Shown in pieces: positions 24,005-36,025 of a stretch of DNA of 64,000 nt. The notes beneath the pieces are model-generated. The model had not been told where the DNA came from. It saw only the letters and a list, made by a program, of their open reading frames with translations, and did not search any database. Origin of the DNA: Utricularia gibba (Eukaryota > Streptophyta > Magnoliopsida > Lamiales > Lentibulariaceae); assembly GCA_002189035.1 (NCBI GenBank), contig NEEC01000015.1, positions 2,356,001-2,420,000 of the forward strand, in the 5' to 3' direction. The stretch's first letter is position 1. The number at the start of each line of letters is the position of its first letter. Both the position numbers and the translations under genes were made by a program.

Positions 24005-26064
24005 ATGAGAGAGGCGCTGGATCGGAGTTTGGATCCAGAACTCTGGCACGCTTGCGCCGGCGGCATGGTTCAGATTCCTCCGGTGAATACCGAGGTCTTC
24101 TACTTTCCACAAGGACATGCGGAGCACACCCTTGCGTACGTGGATTTTGGGAACTTCCCCAAGATTCCACCTATGATTCTCTGTAGAGTTGAAGATGTGA
24201 AGTATTTGGCGGACCTGAAACAGATGAAGTTTATGCCAGAATCCGTCTTGTTCCCTGCGGCAAGAATGAGGTGAGTTTAGAAGATGACAGATTTGTGAGG
24301 CCCGCATTTGGTTCTGGTAGCAAACCCACTTCTTTTGCCAAGACACTCACCCAATCTGACGCCAATAACGGTGGAGGATTCTCTGTTCCGAGGTACTGCG
24401 CAGAAACCATCTTTCCGCGCTTGGATTACACTGCCGACCCTCCTGTTCAGAACATTGTTGCTAAAGATGTCCATGGTGAAACGTGGAAGTTCAGGCATAT
24501 CTACAGAGGGACACCAAGAAGACATTTGCTGACCACCGGTTGGAGTACTTTTGTGAACCAAAAGAAGCTTGTCGCTGGAGATTCAATTGTTTTCATGAAA
24601 GCAGACAATGGAAACCTGTGGGTTGGGATCCGGAGAGCCAAGAAGGGTAGAAACAATGGTGCATTTGAGATCAGGAACTCCGGATGTTTTAGTGGATTCT
24701 GCTCCTCATTTCTCAAGGAGAATACAAACAAATTAGTGAGACCTGAATCTGTTGTCCAGGCAGCCTATTTGGCTGCCACTTCCCAGCCATTTGAAGTTGA
24801 ATTTTTTCCTCGCGTAAATACACCGGAGTTCTGCGTGAGATCTTCAGCTGTTTTTGATTCCATGAGAATCCAATGGTGTCCCGGAATCAGATTCAAGATG
24901 CCATTTGAGACCGAAGATTCATCCAGAATTAGCTGGTTTATGGGAACTGTTGCTTCTGTTCAAGTCAGTGATCAACTTAACTGGTGCAACTCCCTATGGA
25001 GATTGCTTCAGGTTGTTAACATTTCCTGATTACCCAACTTCGAAAAACACATTGCTCATCTTCTCCTTACTAATACTCGTGTAGGTGACTTGGGATGAAC
25101 CTGATCTTCTACAGAATGTAAAATGTGTTAATCCATGGCTGGTGGAGATTGTTTCGAGAATTCCGGCTTCATCCTTTACACCCGGAAGAAGTTCCGTTCG
25201 CCTCGTGACTCAGATTTCTCATTTGACTGTCAATCTCCAACCCCACTTGGCCCAAAGAGTCCTTCGTTTGTTCTGCAGGATCCCATTTCTGCAGGCATAC
25301 AGGGAGCCAGGCATGCTTCAACTCTCGACTTATGCAGTGAGCTGCAGCTTGGATCGTCACCAAAAATTTTTTTAATCCTAATCCTCGACCCAAGGTTCAT
25401 GATGAAACATGTGAAACTGTATCCTGCCTTTTGAGCATTGGAAGCTCCAGTCAGAAACCCCAGCAAATCAATGATATGAAGACAGCACGGTTTTTGCTCT
25501 TTGGTCAGCCCATATTCACTGAGCAGCAGATCTCTGGTATCGATTCCGTTTCAAGTTCAGAGTGTGCAAAGAGTTTTTCAAGTACCACAGATTCTGGAGA
25601 GCTTACAAAAAGCTTATCGGATTCAGAGTTCACAGGGAAGGATGAAGCTGGTCTTGACACAAGCCACTGTAAGTGTATGGTGTTCATAGACTCGAAAAAA
25701 GACATCACTCACAGCCTTGATCTCTCAATCATCCCATCATTCGAAGAGTTGTACAAAAAATTAGAGGACATCGTTGGATCAGATGTGCAGGGTAATCTGT
25801 TGTATCATGATGCAACCGGTGTAGTTAAACCAGTCGAAGATGAACCTGAACCGTTCAGGTAGGAAGCTGCAACTTCCGTCTCCTTGGTGTTTATACTGCT
25901 TGACACATTCATATTCCTGCAGCAACTTCGCCAAGAAGGCCGTGAGACTGATCATTCATACAAAGCTGGATTCCAACGACGCCTCTGGAAGGTACATCTT
26001 TCTTCATGTGTACTCACCATGCGCAAATGGTGCAGCAAGTTACGAAACTGTAAAAGAGATCTAA
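24005..26064 (+). CDS. ARF16: Auxin response factor, ARF10/16 (clade C) type, with three apparent single-base frameshifts
   Basis: Exons 24005-25011, 25085-25858 and 25923-26064 would encode about 641 residues. Seen: the dimerisation part (LDPELWHACAGGM), the B3 DNA-binding domain (PTSFAKTLTQSDANNGGGFS, RGTPRRHLLTTGWSTFV), the ARF ancillary domain (WDEPDLLQNVK), the clade-C QGARH region with the miR160 site, and a C-terminal PB1 domain (SLDLSIIPSFEELYKKL, EPEPFSNFAKKA). Clade C ARFs are repressors of auxin-responsive genes. Three places need one added base each: C2 run 24214-24215, C3 run 25181-25183 and T7 run 25367-25373. With these, every exon phase fits. PB1 presence argues for ARF10/16 over ARF17; which of the two is not settled. 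The end of exon 3 is the least certain part, since alternative splicing near 25992 is possible. Confidence 0.88.
25293..25313 (+). promoter_or_regulatory. miR160 target site in the ARF coding region
   Basis: A 21-base stretch with the core GCATACAGGGAGCCAGGC matches the complement of plant miR160 at 20 of 21 positions as I know that sequence; the only difference is the first target base (A instead of T), which pairs with the last miRNA base. It encodes IQGARH, as in ARF10, ARF16 and ARF17. Cleavage would be expected about ten bases from the 3' end of the site. Confidence 0.92.
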
Positions 26065-27910
26065 ATTCCTTGCAGGAAACTGATCACTGGTTTGGAAATG
26101 GGTGCAAGGGGACTTAACTCTTCAAACCATGCAGGACCTTTGAGCATCTTTGCTTAGTTCATGCAGTTCAATGCCATCTCAGGGTTGTCACTACGAAACC
26201 TCCATTCTGTTTCATCTTATTGTTGGCAATTCTTCATTCACTGTAACCTGAACATTCATTTCTCGGCGTCTTATCCCAATTTTCAATGTTTTTCGTACCA
26301 TCAAACTTCGAGCCCCTAACGTACAATTCCAAGTAGTTAGGATAGAAATGAGAAATATAATCAATTTATAAAGCCATGCAATCCCCTGATTGAAATATGA
26401 ACAATGAGAGGAATGAGCCAAAATAGTGACATGAAAACATGCAAAACATAGGTGTGGGCACCCTATGAGGTCGATGTTCCCATTCACGTGCACCTGTTCT
26501 GTCTCTCGGCTATCCCACTTGTATGATGTCTATAGATTAGGGATCCATCTACTTGTAGCCAGTGCTAGGGAAGGACAGACATGAGTTCCTAGGGCTCATT
26601 TACTCTGCGAGGCAGTGGAAACCATGGGTGTCGCATATCTGCTATTGCAACTAATCCTAGCATTGTATGAATGGAATCAAGTAGGAGGCAATTGGTATAT
26701 CAAAGGGATGATATGTTGATATTAGCAATATAAATGATGGGAAAATTTTGGGGAAAGAATAGAGGTGGACAACTGTCAAAGTGCAAAGTTTCTTCCCAGC
26801 TATTCTACAGCAAGAAAAGGCTCCATAAAGTTCAATAATTGTAGACAGATAGGCTCATAGGGATACTCAACATTGTTTCCCTGTCCCCATAACTTGACAA
26901 TCAACCAGGTCAGGATCATATTTGTGAAAGTTTGTCAAGAGATGCCAAAACAATGATAGATCTCAAAAACTATCATTAGAAAAGAAAACCTTCAAAAGAG
27001 AAGGAAAGGCCAGGAGATGAGAAAAGAACCTGGTTATTTTTGGAGACAAGCATCTTTATCTCTCGAAGAGGTTTTCGACAGCTACGAGTTCTGTCAAGTC
27101 ATTGCAGATGCAGATAGAGAAACGATGTTTCTTGGGTGAGAGTGAAATTAAACAAAATTCTGCAAGAATGTACAGCCTTTGTAAAGTTCAGGAAAGGTGA
27201 AGTGTGCATGCAAGAATAACGCTAAGCCACACTATCGTAAGTAGCTGTTATAAACAGATGACCACCTGTAAAGACATGTATGTAACAGAAAGTTGCAAGT
27301 GGACAGAAGATGATACGCAGGGGATGGGCATGTGGGCGCTGTACCGAGATAACATAATCTGTTAAATTTATTATTCAGCGTAGTCATTCATATTACATAA
27401 GATCCACAATACATTAGTACTTGAAAACATTTGGAACAATGTCCTTAGTATTCGACATAACGCTACCCTGGGCACACAGAGGTGGTTTGGAAGCCCCTAG
27501 TTGCTTTCCATTGCAGGAACAGTTCTGCATAATACAAGAGACCCAATGTAAGTAAGATGTTAAGAGTTATATAGGAATCCAGCGTTGGAATGCAACAAGA
27601 CGATATCCATCGTCATGACTAAAGATTCATCTTGAGCTACAACCTTAGCTAACGTTCTTGGCAAAAAGGGAGAACATATTTGCGCCAGGCTTTTTAAAAA
27701 CTAGCGGCGGACGGTTGATCCACAACCATAAATATGAACTATACGTAGCTTTCCAGTGGCAGTTAAACCCAACTACACAGGATCGCAACTTGATCATAGC
27801 TTACTGAGTTTAAAACCATTTGTTCGCATCAAAGTTAAATCAAAGGGCCTCCATCACGACAACGCAAAGACGCAATTTTTTTTTTCCACGGAGAAAAAAA
27901 TAGCAATAAG
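26065..27910. other. Convergent spacer between ARF and UBL5
   Basis: About 1.8 kb. The left part is the ARF 3' region; the right part, from about 27360, is probably the UBL5 3' untranslated region with its possible last intron. I found no frame or splice-linked set of frames resembling a protein family between them. Confidence 0.45.
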
Positions 27911-28144
27911 TTAAGGAACTAACCAATTGTAGTAGAGTTCGAGGCCCATGCCATCATGGACCTCGTAGTCCTTGAGGGTAATATGATCCTTGTAGATGGT
28001 GTACCACTTCTGGATCCTGATCTTGTCGGGGCGAGTTCCCGTTTGCGCCGCCACAAGCTTCTTCAGATCCCCGATGGTGTCATCTTCGTTGCACTTCACG
28101 CGCACCTTCTTCCCCAGCCGATCGTTCAGCACCACCTCAATCAT
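27911..28144 (-). CDS. UBL5: Ubiquitin-like protein 5 (UBL5/HUB1)
   Basis: Reads [38 protein letters not shown], then [20 protein letters not shown] and GMGLELYYN, the near-invariant 73-residue UBL5. It has the ubiquitin fold but no di-glycine end; UBL5/Hub1 binds spliceosome components non-covalently and affects splice-site use. The ATG at 28144 gives the conserved MIEVV start. Family members end at YYN or YYQ, yet the open frame here runs on WLVP to a stop at 27911. A donor (TG/GTTAGT) at 27923 and an acceptor in front of 27524 would create a TGA split by an intron, giving the normal 73 residues. That last junction is inferred. It lies in tandem downstream of the HD-ZIP III gene. Confidence 0.92.
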   Translation of the reverse strand: MIEVVLNDRLGKKVRVKCNEDDTIGDLKKLVAAQTGTRPDKIRIQKWYTIYKDHITLKDYEVHDGMGLELYYNWLVP

Positions 28145-28386
28145 CTCCACTTCTCGTCACTCGCACGCAGACCCCTAAACCCCTTGCGCGAATTTCCCCT
28201 TTATTCCTCAAACTATACGAATCAGCAACGGAATACCCGAACCGGGCCGATGCCCTCAACAGGCTGCGGCCCACTATTTGCGCGGGGGCAGTTAAGGAAT
28301 TACATATGCATATGTTTTGTTAAATTAAAAATTTGATGACAAGACGTTAGGACAAAGAAATTAATGACTATTCCATTCCAAGAGAA

Positions 28387-31300
28387 TCACACAAAGCACC
28401 AGTTCAGAAACGAGAAGGCGAGGCAGTGCACGTCGTTATCTTCCTCGGCGATGACTTTCCAGACCTCGGCGCGTTCGTATGACGCATTCCGGCCCATCGT
28501 CGAAGTGCAGATGCCGCCGGGCAAGTGCGCGAATCCCTGCAAAAAAAAAAAAAAAAGACGGTGAATCGACTCAGATGACATGCACCATCAACTCAGGGCA
28601 GGTGTGTCCATGTGTGACGTACGTGCTGCATGATCTTGGAGAACTCGGAGAACAAGGCCCGCCGCCCTGACTCATCAAATATCTTTCAATCATCACGTCC
28701 TGCAACGCGAGAAGCGTCGTCTCCAGCATGTCCAGCCCAGACTGGTTCGCAAATGTGAAAACAGGCACGGCCTGGACGAATGCAAGAGATGATGAAAACG
28801 GAGAATTTGGAGCAGGAAACGTGAATCACAGGCACCTTCATAGAGCAGCAAAGGATGGCATTTTTCTGTTGCCAGAGCGCCTTCAGAACTCCATCGTGGC
28901 CGCTACTTGCTGGCGCGCTTCTCAGAAGCTCTACTCCGGTGTGGTAGCTGAGAAAAACATGAAATCAGAATCATAGGAACGAATATACATTCACTCGTTT
29001 ATAAGCATGCTACAAATTGAATGGAAATACCTGTAGCTTCGGCAGATCCAGTGAGCGAGTGTCAGGGCTTCAGGGGATGGTGAACTGAGCTTCGGTGCGA
29101 CCGCGGGGGATATCGCCATCGCCACTCTCTGCACGGACGACATCACATTCCGAACATATTGTCTGGCCATGGTGGCTACATTTTCCAGCAAGCTGCTCTC
29201 AAATGGGAACTGGAACGCGATTATCAGTATGAACCGCGAACAAGCCGGAGAAGATGAACTTTTGCAGCTGCTGCTCATCGCTGGACTTGAAGCCAAATCT
29301 AAAGTTCTGTGCAGAAGAGATGAATCCTGGAAACACTGAAAAAAGAGAGCATCAGTTGGAGCATCCCGTGTTTCTTTACCTGATCTAAAAATAACAAGAT
29401 CAGTTGCTGCAAATATGAACTTCACGAGTTAAACTAGATAGAATTCACGGCTGGGGACTCAACTGGTTTTGGATCAAGTGAGATCACACGAAAACCAGAC
29501 GGGAGCAGGACTGCATAGTCAGGAAACATTTCATCAATCGGCGCATAAACGAGCTCAGCACAAGCACCAACCGCATTATCATCAATTCCACTGCACATCT
29601 GAACATGCAGAAGAGTTCACTACAGCAGACAACCTGAACGAGTTTCATGGCATAAACTAGCAAACTACACACCTGTAGCAGATGAATGTCTTTTGATACA
29701 CATGTATCACCATGATCGAGAAAACTCCCTTCCAATCTAACAATTTCAAGCATCTAAAACGCAAAGAGCTTCAGTGAAGAGCCAAGACAAGGCACGAAAT
29801 TCAGGTATATTTAGGGAGTGGAACACCAATAACAGACAGGCATGCAAATCTACCTCTTCACGCTCAATTGTATGACCAAGCTGCATAGTAGTGTGGCTTC
29901 CAGTAAACCGACTAGACCGCATTCCGGGATACACATGCATATTTTTCAAGGCAGATGCAACATACGCATCAACACTGAAGTCAGCCCACTCAGACCGGTG
30001 CTCCCTTAGGAACTGAACCAGCATCGCTGGATGGACATTCTGAGAAGACACAAGTCAGTGATAAAATGCAAATTACACAAAACATAGTAGAACCTATGAT
30101 GGTACCTGCAGCAACATAGAGGCTTTGGCACAGAGGACGCGACTGCCAGCCACACCATTGCTTGATCCAGCTGATGGACTCCTGAAGGTGCCAATGGCAA
30201 CTACAACATCTTCATTGCCATCACATTTCAGTACAGACCAGCCATCATCATTAAATCCACTTACGGCCTCATTAAAGCCTCTACAAAATACTGAACCCGT
30301 TACAAACAATGATCAATTAAGTAGGAGAAGAAGTTGAAAAACTAAGGGCACCTGCACAACCGCTGGCTGAATGTCCTAAGGACACTAGGCTGCCTACCAA
30401 GGCCATATACCACCTCACCACTTGTTTCTTGTGCGAGTTGCCGAATGTATTGCAGAGCCTAATGAATCCACAGCTCGGGTCACATTTTCATTTTCCACAT
30501 TATGGTTCAACAAGACGTTCTACTGACCGCAAGTGTCGTTTTCTGAGCCAAGAAAGTTGAAGATTCATATAGCGGACGAACCACCTCTGGAACACTCCAT
30601 GGCTTGAAAACAAGGATTCAATGGAATCTCAGTAATGTTATTTCACAAAACATTTAAAGGAAGTTAGTTAGAAAAACACCTCAAGGTTAAAGTGATCAAC
30701 AATGTGAATGATGGACCCGCCACCATCGCATGGCCGGACCAGAAACCCAGAGGGGAACATTTCACCTCTCACAAACTGCAGAGCTGAGGCTCCATTCGGT
30801 CCAGCCCCAGTACCCGAGAGAGATCGTTCACATACCACAAGACTTCCATTCTCGAGGGTGGTGGTGTATCTCAAGGTCCAGAAATCACGAGCAGGAACCA
30901 ATGTTGTAGGAGCATACGTCTAAAAGAACAAACAGGGTCTCTGAATAACACGAGAGGGCTCGAGTTCAGCAAAAAATAAAGAAAGCATCCCAAACCTGTA
31001 TGTACAACAGTTCTATTATTCCACCGTTTCCAGAAGGAAACATAGTGAAGATCTCAATGCTCCGACAATCACGATGCCAAGACATACGATCCTTTAGAAT
31101 CTCCACAATCTGTTCAAGAAATTTCCCCACGGTAAAAATACTCCGGAAGACAGTATTAATGCTAAAAAATAAAGAGCCAAAAATCAATCTTTAGCTGAAC
31201 CTTGGTAGGCTCTAAGCTAATAAGACTGCAGACTCGAGCTGCCACTCCATTACATGATTGTGAAATGGCAAAAATCCCATCTGAACCCGGACCAGGCTGT

Positions 31301-32424
31301 GAAGAATTAAGAAACTATCCCTTTCAATTAAAAAATAATATTGAGATCAAATATCTTAATAGAAGCAAACCTTCATCCCAGGCATCTGCACCCAATCAAC
31401 AGATGTTCCTGTAGCCTTTGCAAGGAAATCTGCCAGGGTCCCTTCTGCAATAGAAAGAAGTCTGCAACAAAAAAGCATGGCAAACCAGCTAGCGTCATCA
31501 TGTCTACCAAATTTTAACAATCTTAAAATATTACCCAGCAGGGTTGCTCGTGTCTCGGAATGAATGCTGTTTAGTAGTGACTACCGACTCGGGGTGGCAT
31601 CTCCATTAGGTACAGCAGCCTGCCAAGAAGATGAACTATATTTTTAAAGCAAATCTTACGGGTTTGCAAGATGAGAAACAGCAATATAATTATGCTTGTA
31701 GTATGGGCGCGATCTCATCACTACAGTTAAAAAAGATTCTACTAAGAGCATAAGCAGATATCCCACCAAGATCATCAAAACTTGATGCAACAAACATTAA
31801 GATTTTTCATCACTAATCAGAAGACGCAACATTTGATACTGGAAGTGATCAAGGAAAATAATTGAAGTAGCAACATACGGTGTGCAGTTGTTGCCTCATA
31901 AATCCATTTTCACAAACGAGCTGTGAAACCTGCTTCTGTAGGCGGTCATTTTCCTCCATCAGCAGCTTGTTCATGGCAGTTAGTTTTCTATTCACACCCT
32001 GCAGTCTGATAGATTCTTTTCTCTGCTTCTCTCGACACCTACATTCGGAGAGAAACAGCCACCGCCACACTGTTCGATCAATGTATGTTCCAACCCAGGT
32101 GAAGATGAATAATTCAAACTTAAAAAATGTGGTTGCTCTAGCCAATATAGACAATAGACAAGGATAAACAATACAACTATCAAAACACCTTCGGTTTTGA
32201 AACCAGACTTTGATCTGCTTGGGTTCAATATTTGCAAGAATTGGACATTCACGAATAAGCTGCTGGCGGCGCTGAGAACTGGGCTTGGGGCACTCGGCAT
32301 AAACTCTTTCTAAAGCTTCCACCTGCTCTGGCGTGTACCTGACATACTTTCCAGCGTCAAGATGTTTATCAATGCTCCCATCACTTCCACTGCCCTCTAT
32401 ATGCTGCTGCGCCACCATTGCCAT
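28387..32424 (-). CDS. REV: HD-ZIP III transcription factor, REVOLUTA type, with two apparent single-base frameshifts
   Basis: Seventeen exons in reading order: 32424-32189, 32038-31879, 31619-31535, 31461-31371, 31296-31201, 31109-30996, 30919-30680, 30602-30528, 30458-30352, 30280-30106, 30039-29854, 29753-29673, 29598-29464, 29335 (or 29326)-29031, 28947-28836, 28771-28623, 28536-28387; about 830 residues. Seen: homeodomain (KYVRYTPEQVEALERVY, IKVWFQNRRCREKQRKE), leucine zipper (MNKLLMEENDRLQKQ), START lipid-binding domain (VDWVQMPGMKPGP, CDGGGSIIHIVDH) and the C-terminal MEKHLA domain ending NWCFV. These factors set adaxial identity, meristem and vascular patterning. LVCENGFMRQQL and the N-terminus favour REV over PHB/PHV or ATHB15. 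One missing base each is inferred at the C4 run (plus 31591-31594) and A3 run (plus 28684-28686); both corrections restore phase. The acceptor of exon 14 is ambiguous by nine bases. Confidence 0.92.
31287..31381 (-). promoter_or_regulatory. miR165/166 target site, split by an intron
   Basis: The site lies in the START-domain coding sequence for PGMKPGP. In mRNA order the first 11 bases come from 31381-31371 (CTGGGATGAAG) and the last 10 from 31296-31287 (CCTGGTCCGG), joined across a 74-bp intron (31370-31297). This is the classic HD-ZIP III arrangement: only spliced mRNA carries an intact site. Confidence 0.93.
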
Positions 32425-34983
32425 TTTTCCGCAGTTTCAAGAAAAAATTTCTTTTTTTTAAATAGAACTAAAGAAACGCTGGCAGTGAAGCAGAATCTTC
32501 AATGGGTTTGCTCTCAACTGGCAAGTGGCAAGGATTACCCGAAGCAGGAGATGATTCTTGCTCGTTGGCAAAAAGTTCAGGAAACCTGCCTCCCAAAAGG
32601 ATAAGATGAACGCTCTTGATTTGTAGGAGCAGATTAGATTCAGGGTTTTGAAGGCTGAATGGGTATTTCAAAAAAGGAAACAGCCAAAGTAGCTCAACGA
32701 AAGCTCAGAAGCTTTGCATGCAATCACCATATGCACAAAGACAAAATGACACTTGCTCCTTTTCTCCTTCCATTTTCCCTTTTCTTAGAAAATGGACCAC
32801 CATTGAGTATCCTTTAAGGGAAAACGGCAACACTTCTTTCGCTCATTACAGCTGTTCGCTCCAAAAGCTTCAAATGACAACCGAAGGAGAGGCAAAAAAA
32901 CAACCACTCTAAAGGCCCCCAATTCTCAAAATCTAACTATGTTCACTTCCTATCACACTAGAAACTAGTATCAGGTGTGGCCAACTGCATACTCTCTCTA
33001 TAACAGGTGCAAAAGAGTTCAAATCCCTGCTTCTCTCTCGGTGATACCTAGAAAACTTACGTTTGCAGAAAAACGAAATGCTGAAGTAAATGACCCAACG
33101 ATGAGAAATCAATGGGCTGGCGAGAGAAGAAGAGAAGCAAGACAAGACTTGGAAGATCTAGGCAAGAGGGGAGGAACCAATCCTTCAGCAGAAAACACTG
33201 GTTAGGAGATGCAAGAACTCTGGTTCTGAAACTAAAAAAATTCAAACTTTTGCAATCAATGTACACGTAGGAGCAGCTACGAAGCTAGAAAGAGAGAAGT
33301 TGACGACGAAGGTAGTAAAGCTCGCCAACCGAAAAAGGTAGAAGCGTTTTTATTTATTTGAACTTCTGGCCTTGCTGCTGCAGCAACTACTGCTGCATCT
33401 AATCACTGGGTAAACAGCCCCCAGCCTGCATCTCCCCCACTTTTCTTGCATCTATTCCTCCCTCATTCCAATACTCGCTCATCATAAATGATCACCGTCC
33501 CTGAGGTAAATTGAATTACATTCCACAGGTAAGACAGAAAATGGAATCGGGAAAAGCTTAAACTTTACAGATGGATGAAAATTTTAGACCCACCAAACAA
33601 GATTTCTCGTAGATTGTCCCCTTAAGCTCTGTCAAATCACACTGACGTCCCTTCCCACGCCACATGATCATCATTACAGGTTCCCCTTTTTTTATTAAAC
33701 AAGTTTTGTTTGTGTTATCCTCTCTCCCTTGGCATATGCATTAAAATAACTATTTTTATACTTCATTATCGCAAGGTGCCATTGATGATCCATACCCCAT
33801 GCACAGAAAGGAGTAAGGGCAAACAAACAAACAAGTGCTTCACACTGACTTGCTAGGTGATCACAACGCATACCTGACAAGACAGAGCAACGAAAGAGAT
33901 TAAATTATTCCTTTTGTATCCACCATTATCTTCCATGCCCAAACATGCTTGCAATGATGATGTCTTTTCCACCATTCTCAATTTAAATTTTAAAGTAAAT
34001 ACATAGCAACCAAAATCTTACAGGAAACAACATCTCCGATTCGCCCTCGCCACCAAGAACCTTTCATTTGCAGATATTGGCTCTCCAACACCCATCCCCT
34101 CCTTTTTTTTTTTTCTGCTGGTTTCACAGTCACTGACTGCACTCTGGCAATAGAATACAAACGGCAACAGTTCGATTGTGCTTTGGGTGCTTGTACCTTT
34201 CACCCAACAACTTGCCCCCTTCATTGAAGAGTCTCCATCACATTAAAGATCCCTTACTGATCAGTCAGTCCACTTCCCCTCCAAATTTCATGGGAAATGA
34301 GCCCTTTGAATAATCTCATGCTTCACTGAGTTGTACCTTGAGAAAATTCTTCACCATTTCTACGTCTCTTCACCTTCACATCCATTTGGTGTCACAGATT
34401 CATTAATTTTGTTCCCTTTCCATGGAGCTTTAATGGTAAGGGGCATAATTGTCTTGCCCCCCAACATTAACTACATCTCTGTATGCTAAACCCTAAAACG
34501 AACTTGTGTTCCCCACTGTACACTGTCAAGGACAGAATGGTAAATACAACCCAACATCGAAGGCGCGTGATATGATGAACCAGGCCTGGTTTTAAATGCA
34601 ATTGCATTCTATTCCACTTTGTTCCGACAAAGCCATATTTTTCCTACAAAAAAAACAAATTGAAACCAAAGGAACCGACAAAGGCCACTGAGCATCCAAA
34701 GCATACAGACCAATGCCATACGATAAGGACAGTCAGAGAAGCAACCCGCAATCCAAAGCGTGGAGTTGGTATTGACCAAACCGAGTCCACTCTCCATGTA
34801 ACATTAAAAGCTAAAGTACAATGAATGATGATAACCTGGAAAACCCATAAGGCCACGACTGACTGAACCGCCATTCACATTTTTGTATCAATTCCTGTAT
34901 TGAATCACTGTGTGTGTAATGTAGGCCAGAAGTTTGATCTGATCGTACCCATCACCAACCATTGATTTCCTACTTCACTCTCT

Positions 34984-35012
34984 GATGGGATGGGATGGGA
35001 TGGGATGGGATA
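34984..35012. repeat. TGGGA pentanucleotide microsatellite
   Basis: About five perfect tandem copies of TGGGA followed by one imperfect copy (TAGGA). It is non-coding here and would be expected to vary in copy number between individuals. Confidence 0.85.
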
Positions 35013-35719
35013 GGATGGCCCAACAGGACACCTAAAATCCAAATTCTTCATTTTAGTGTAGCCATAATTGCATGGATTCATCACCCATGTACCCAGAGTA
35101 CAGGCACCGAAACAAGAATTGGCAATGCTGCAAAGAAAAAAGTACGACACTAGTTGAGGTGAGAGCCTAGGGAAAGGCAGGGACAAAGATATGGATGCTC
35201 GAGTATGACAGAGAAAAGAATAAGGGGGGACTTTTTTTTACCTTTTCAAGGGAAAGCAAAACGAAAAAGGCAGAGAAACTTTGGCAGCATGGTGGTTATC
35301 TTCCTTTACTTGATGCTCACACTTGTAGACAGGAGTTCAACACGGACCACTTTCGATTGCATTTGTGTGGGTGCTCTTGCCTTTTCAGTGTACGGGGAGA
35401 AGATGAGGTTCCAGCGTGCTGTGTGGATGCGGCTGCACGTTGTCAGACCTGTACCCTTCAAACAAATCAACCAACATCACTCTCGCATCTTGTCATAACG
35501 CATTCCTTTGGCTCTCAAAATAAAAAGAGCTGGATGGGTGAGTCTTACCTGTTTGTTTGAGTTCGTGGCCACGCTTGGGTAAAACATGTAGAAAATGCAG
35601 AATGCCCTGGACGAGATATATGAAAAAGGGGGCCTTCTGTGGCATTGAGGAAATTTCATCTTGTCTAAAAGGAGATGAAAGTTGGACAACTTATCATAAC
35701 CCCTGATTTGCCATGTTAC

Positions 35720-36025
35720 TCAAGTTTTGGCTGACTCAGAGAGTTGTTGGTCCAAATTCTCAAGACGAACGTAGCTCTGATATATGAAGTGGCAGTGTAA
35801 TGCAAGTCCACCTATTCCGAAGCAAAATCCATCTCACCATAAAATGAAGATCATAATGACTGAGAACCTCTTCATTCACAACATTTGAAAAAAAAAGCAA
35901 GAAAATCGATGTTGATGAAACAGTGCCTCATTGAAAAAGCTACGTGGAAGGAAGACCCACGCGTTCTAAATTAACATAAACCGGAGGCGTTTCCACTTAC
36001 ACGCCAATAGAATCAGGACGCCCAT
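35720..36025 (-). CDS. Possible two-exon gene for a 38-residue membrane peptide
   Basis: Tentative. Reading on the minus strand, an ATG in a good context (GGAATGGGC) at 36025 opens 25 bases that end at a strong donor (GTAAGT, intron 36000-35812). An acceptor at 35813-35812 leads to 92 more bases closing at TGA 35722-35720. The joined frame is MGVLILLACGLALHCHF, then IYQSYVRLENLDQQLSES and AKT: a hydrophobic helix followed by a polar tail. Upstream there is a site II motif near 36230. Downstream exon-like stretches with consensus sites exist (about 35553-35620 and 35340-35445), so the true transcript may differ or be non-coding. I do not recognise the peptide. Confidence 0.25.

Noticed and set aside
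34644-34874. Hydrophobic open frame on the minus strand
   Set aside because: Looked like a membrane protein exon, but no conserved motif, and no consistent link to the exon-like pieces near 35.4-36 kb.
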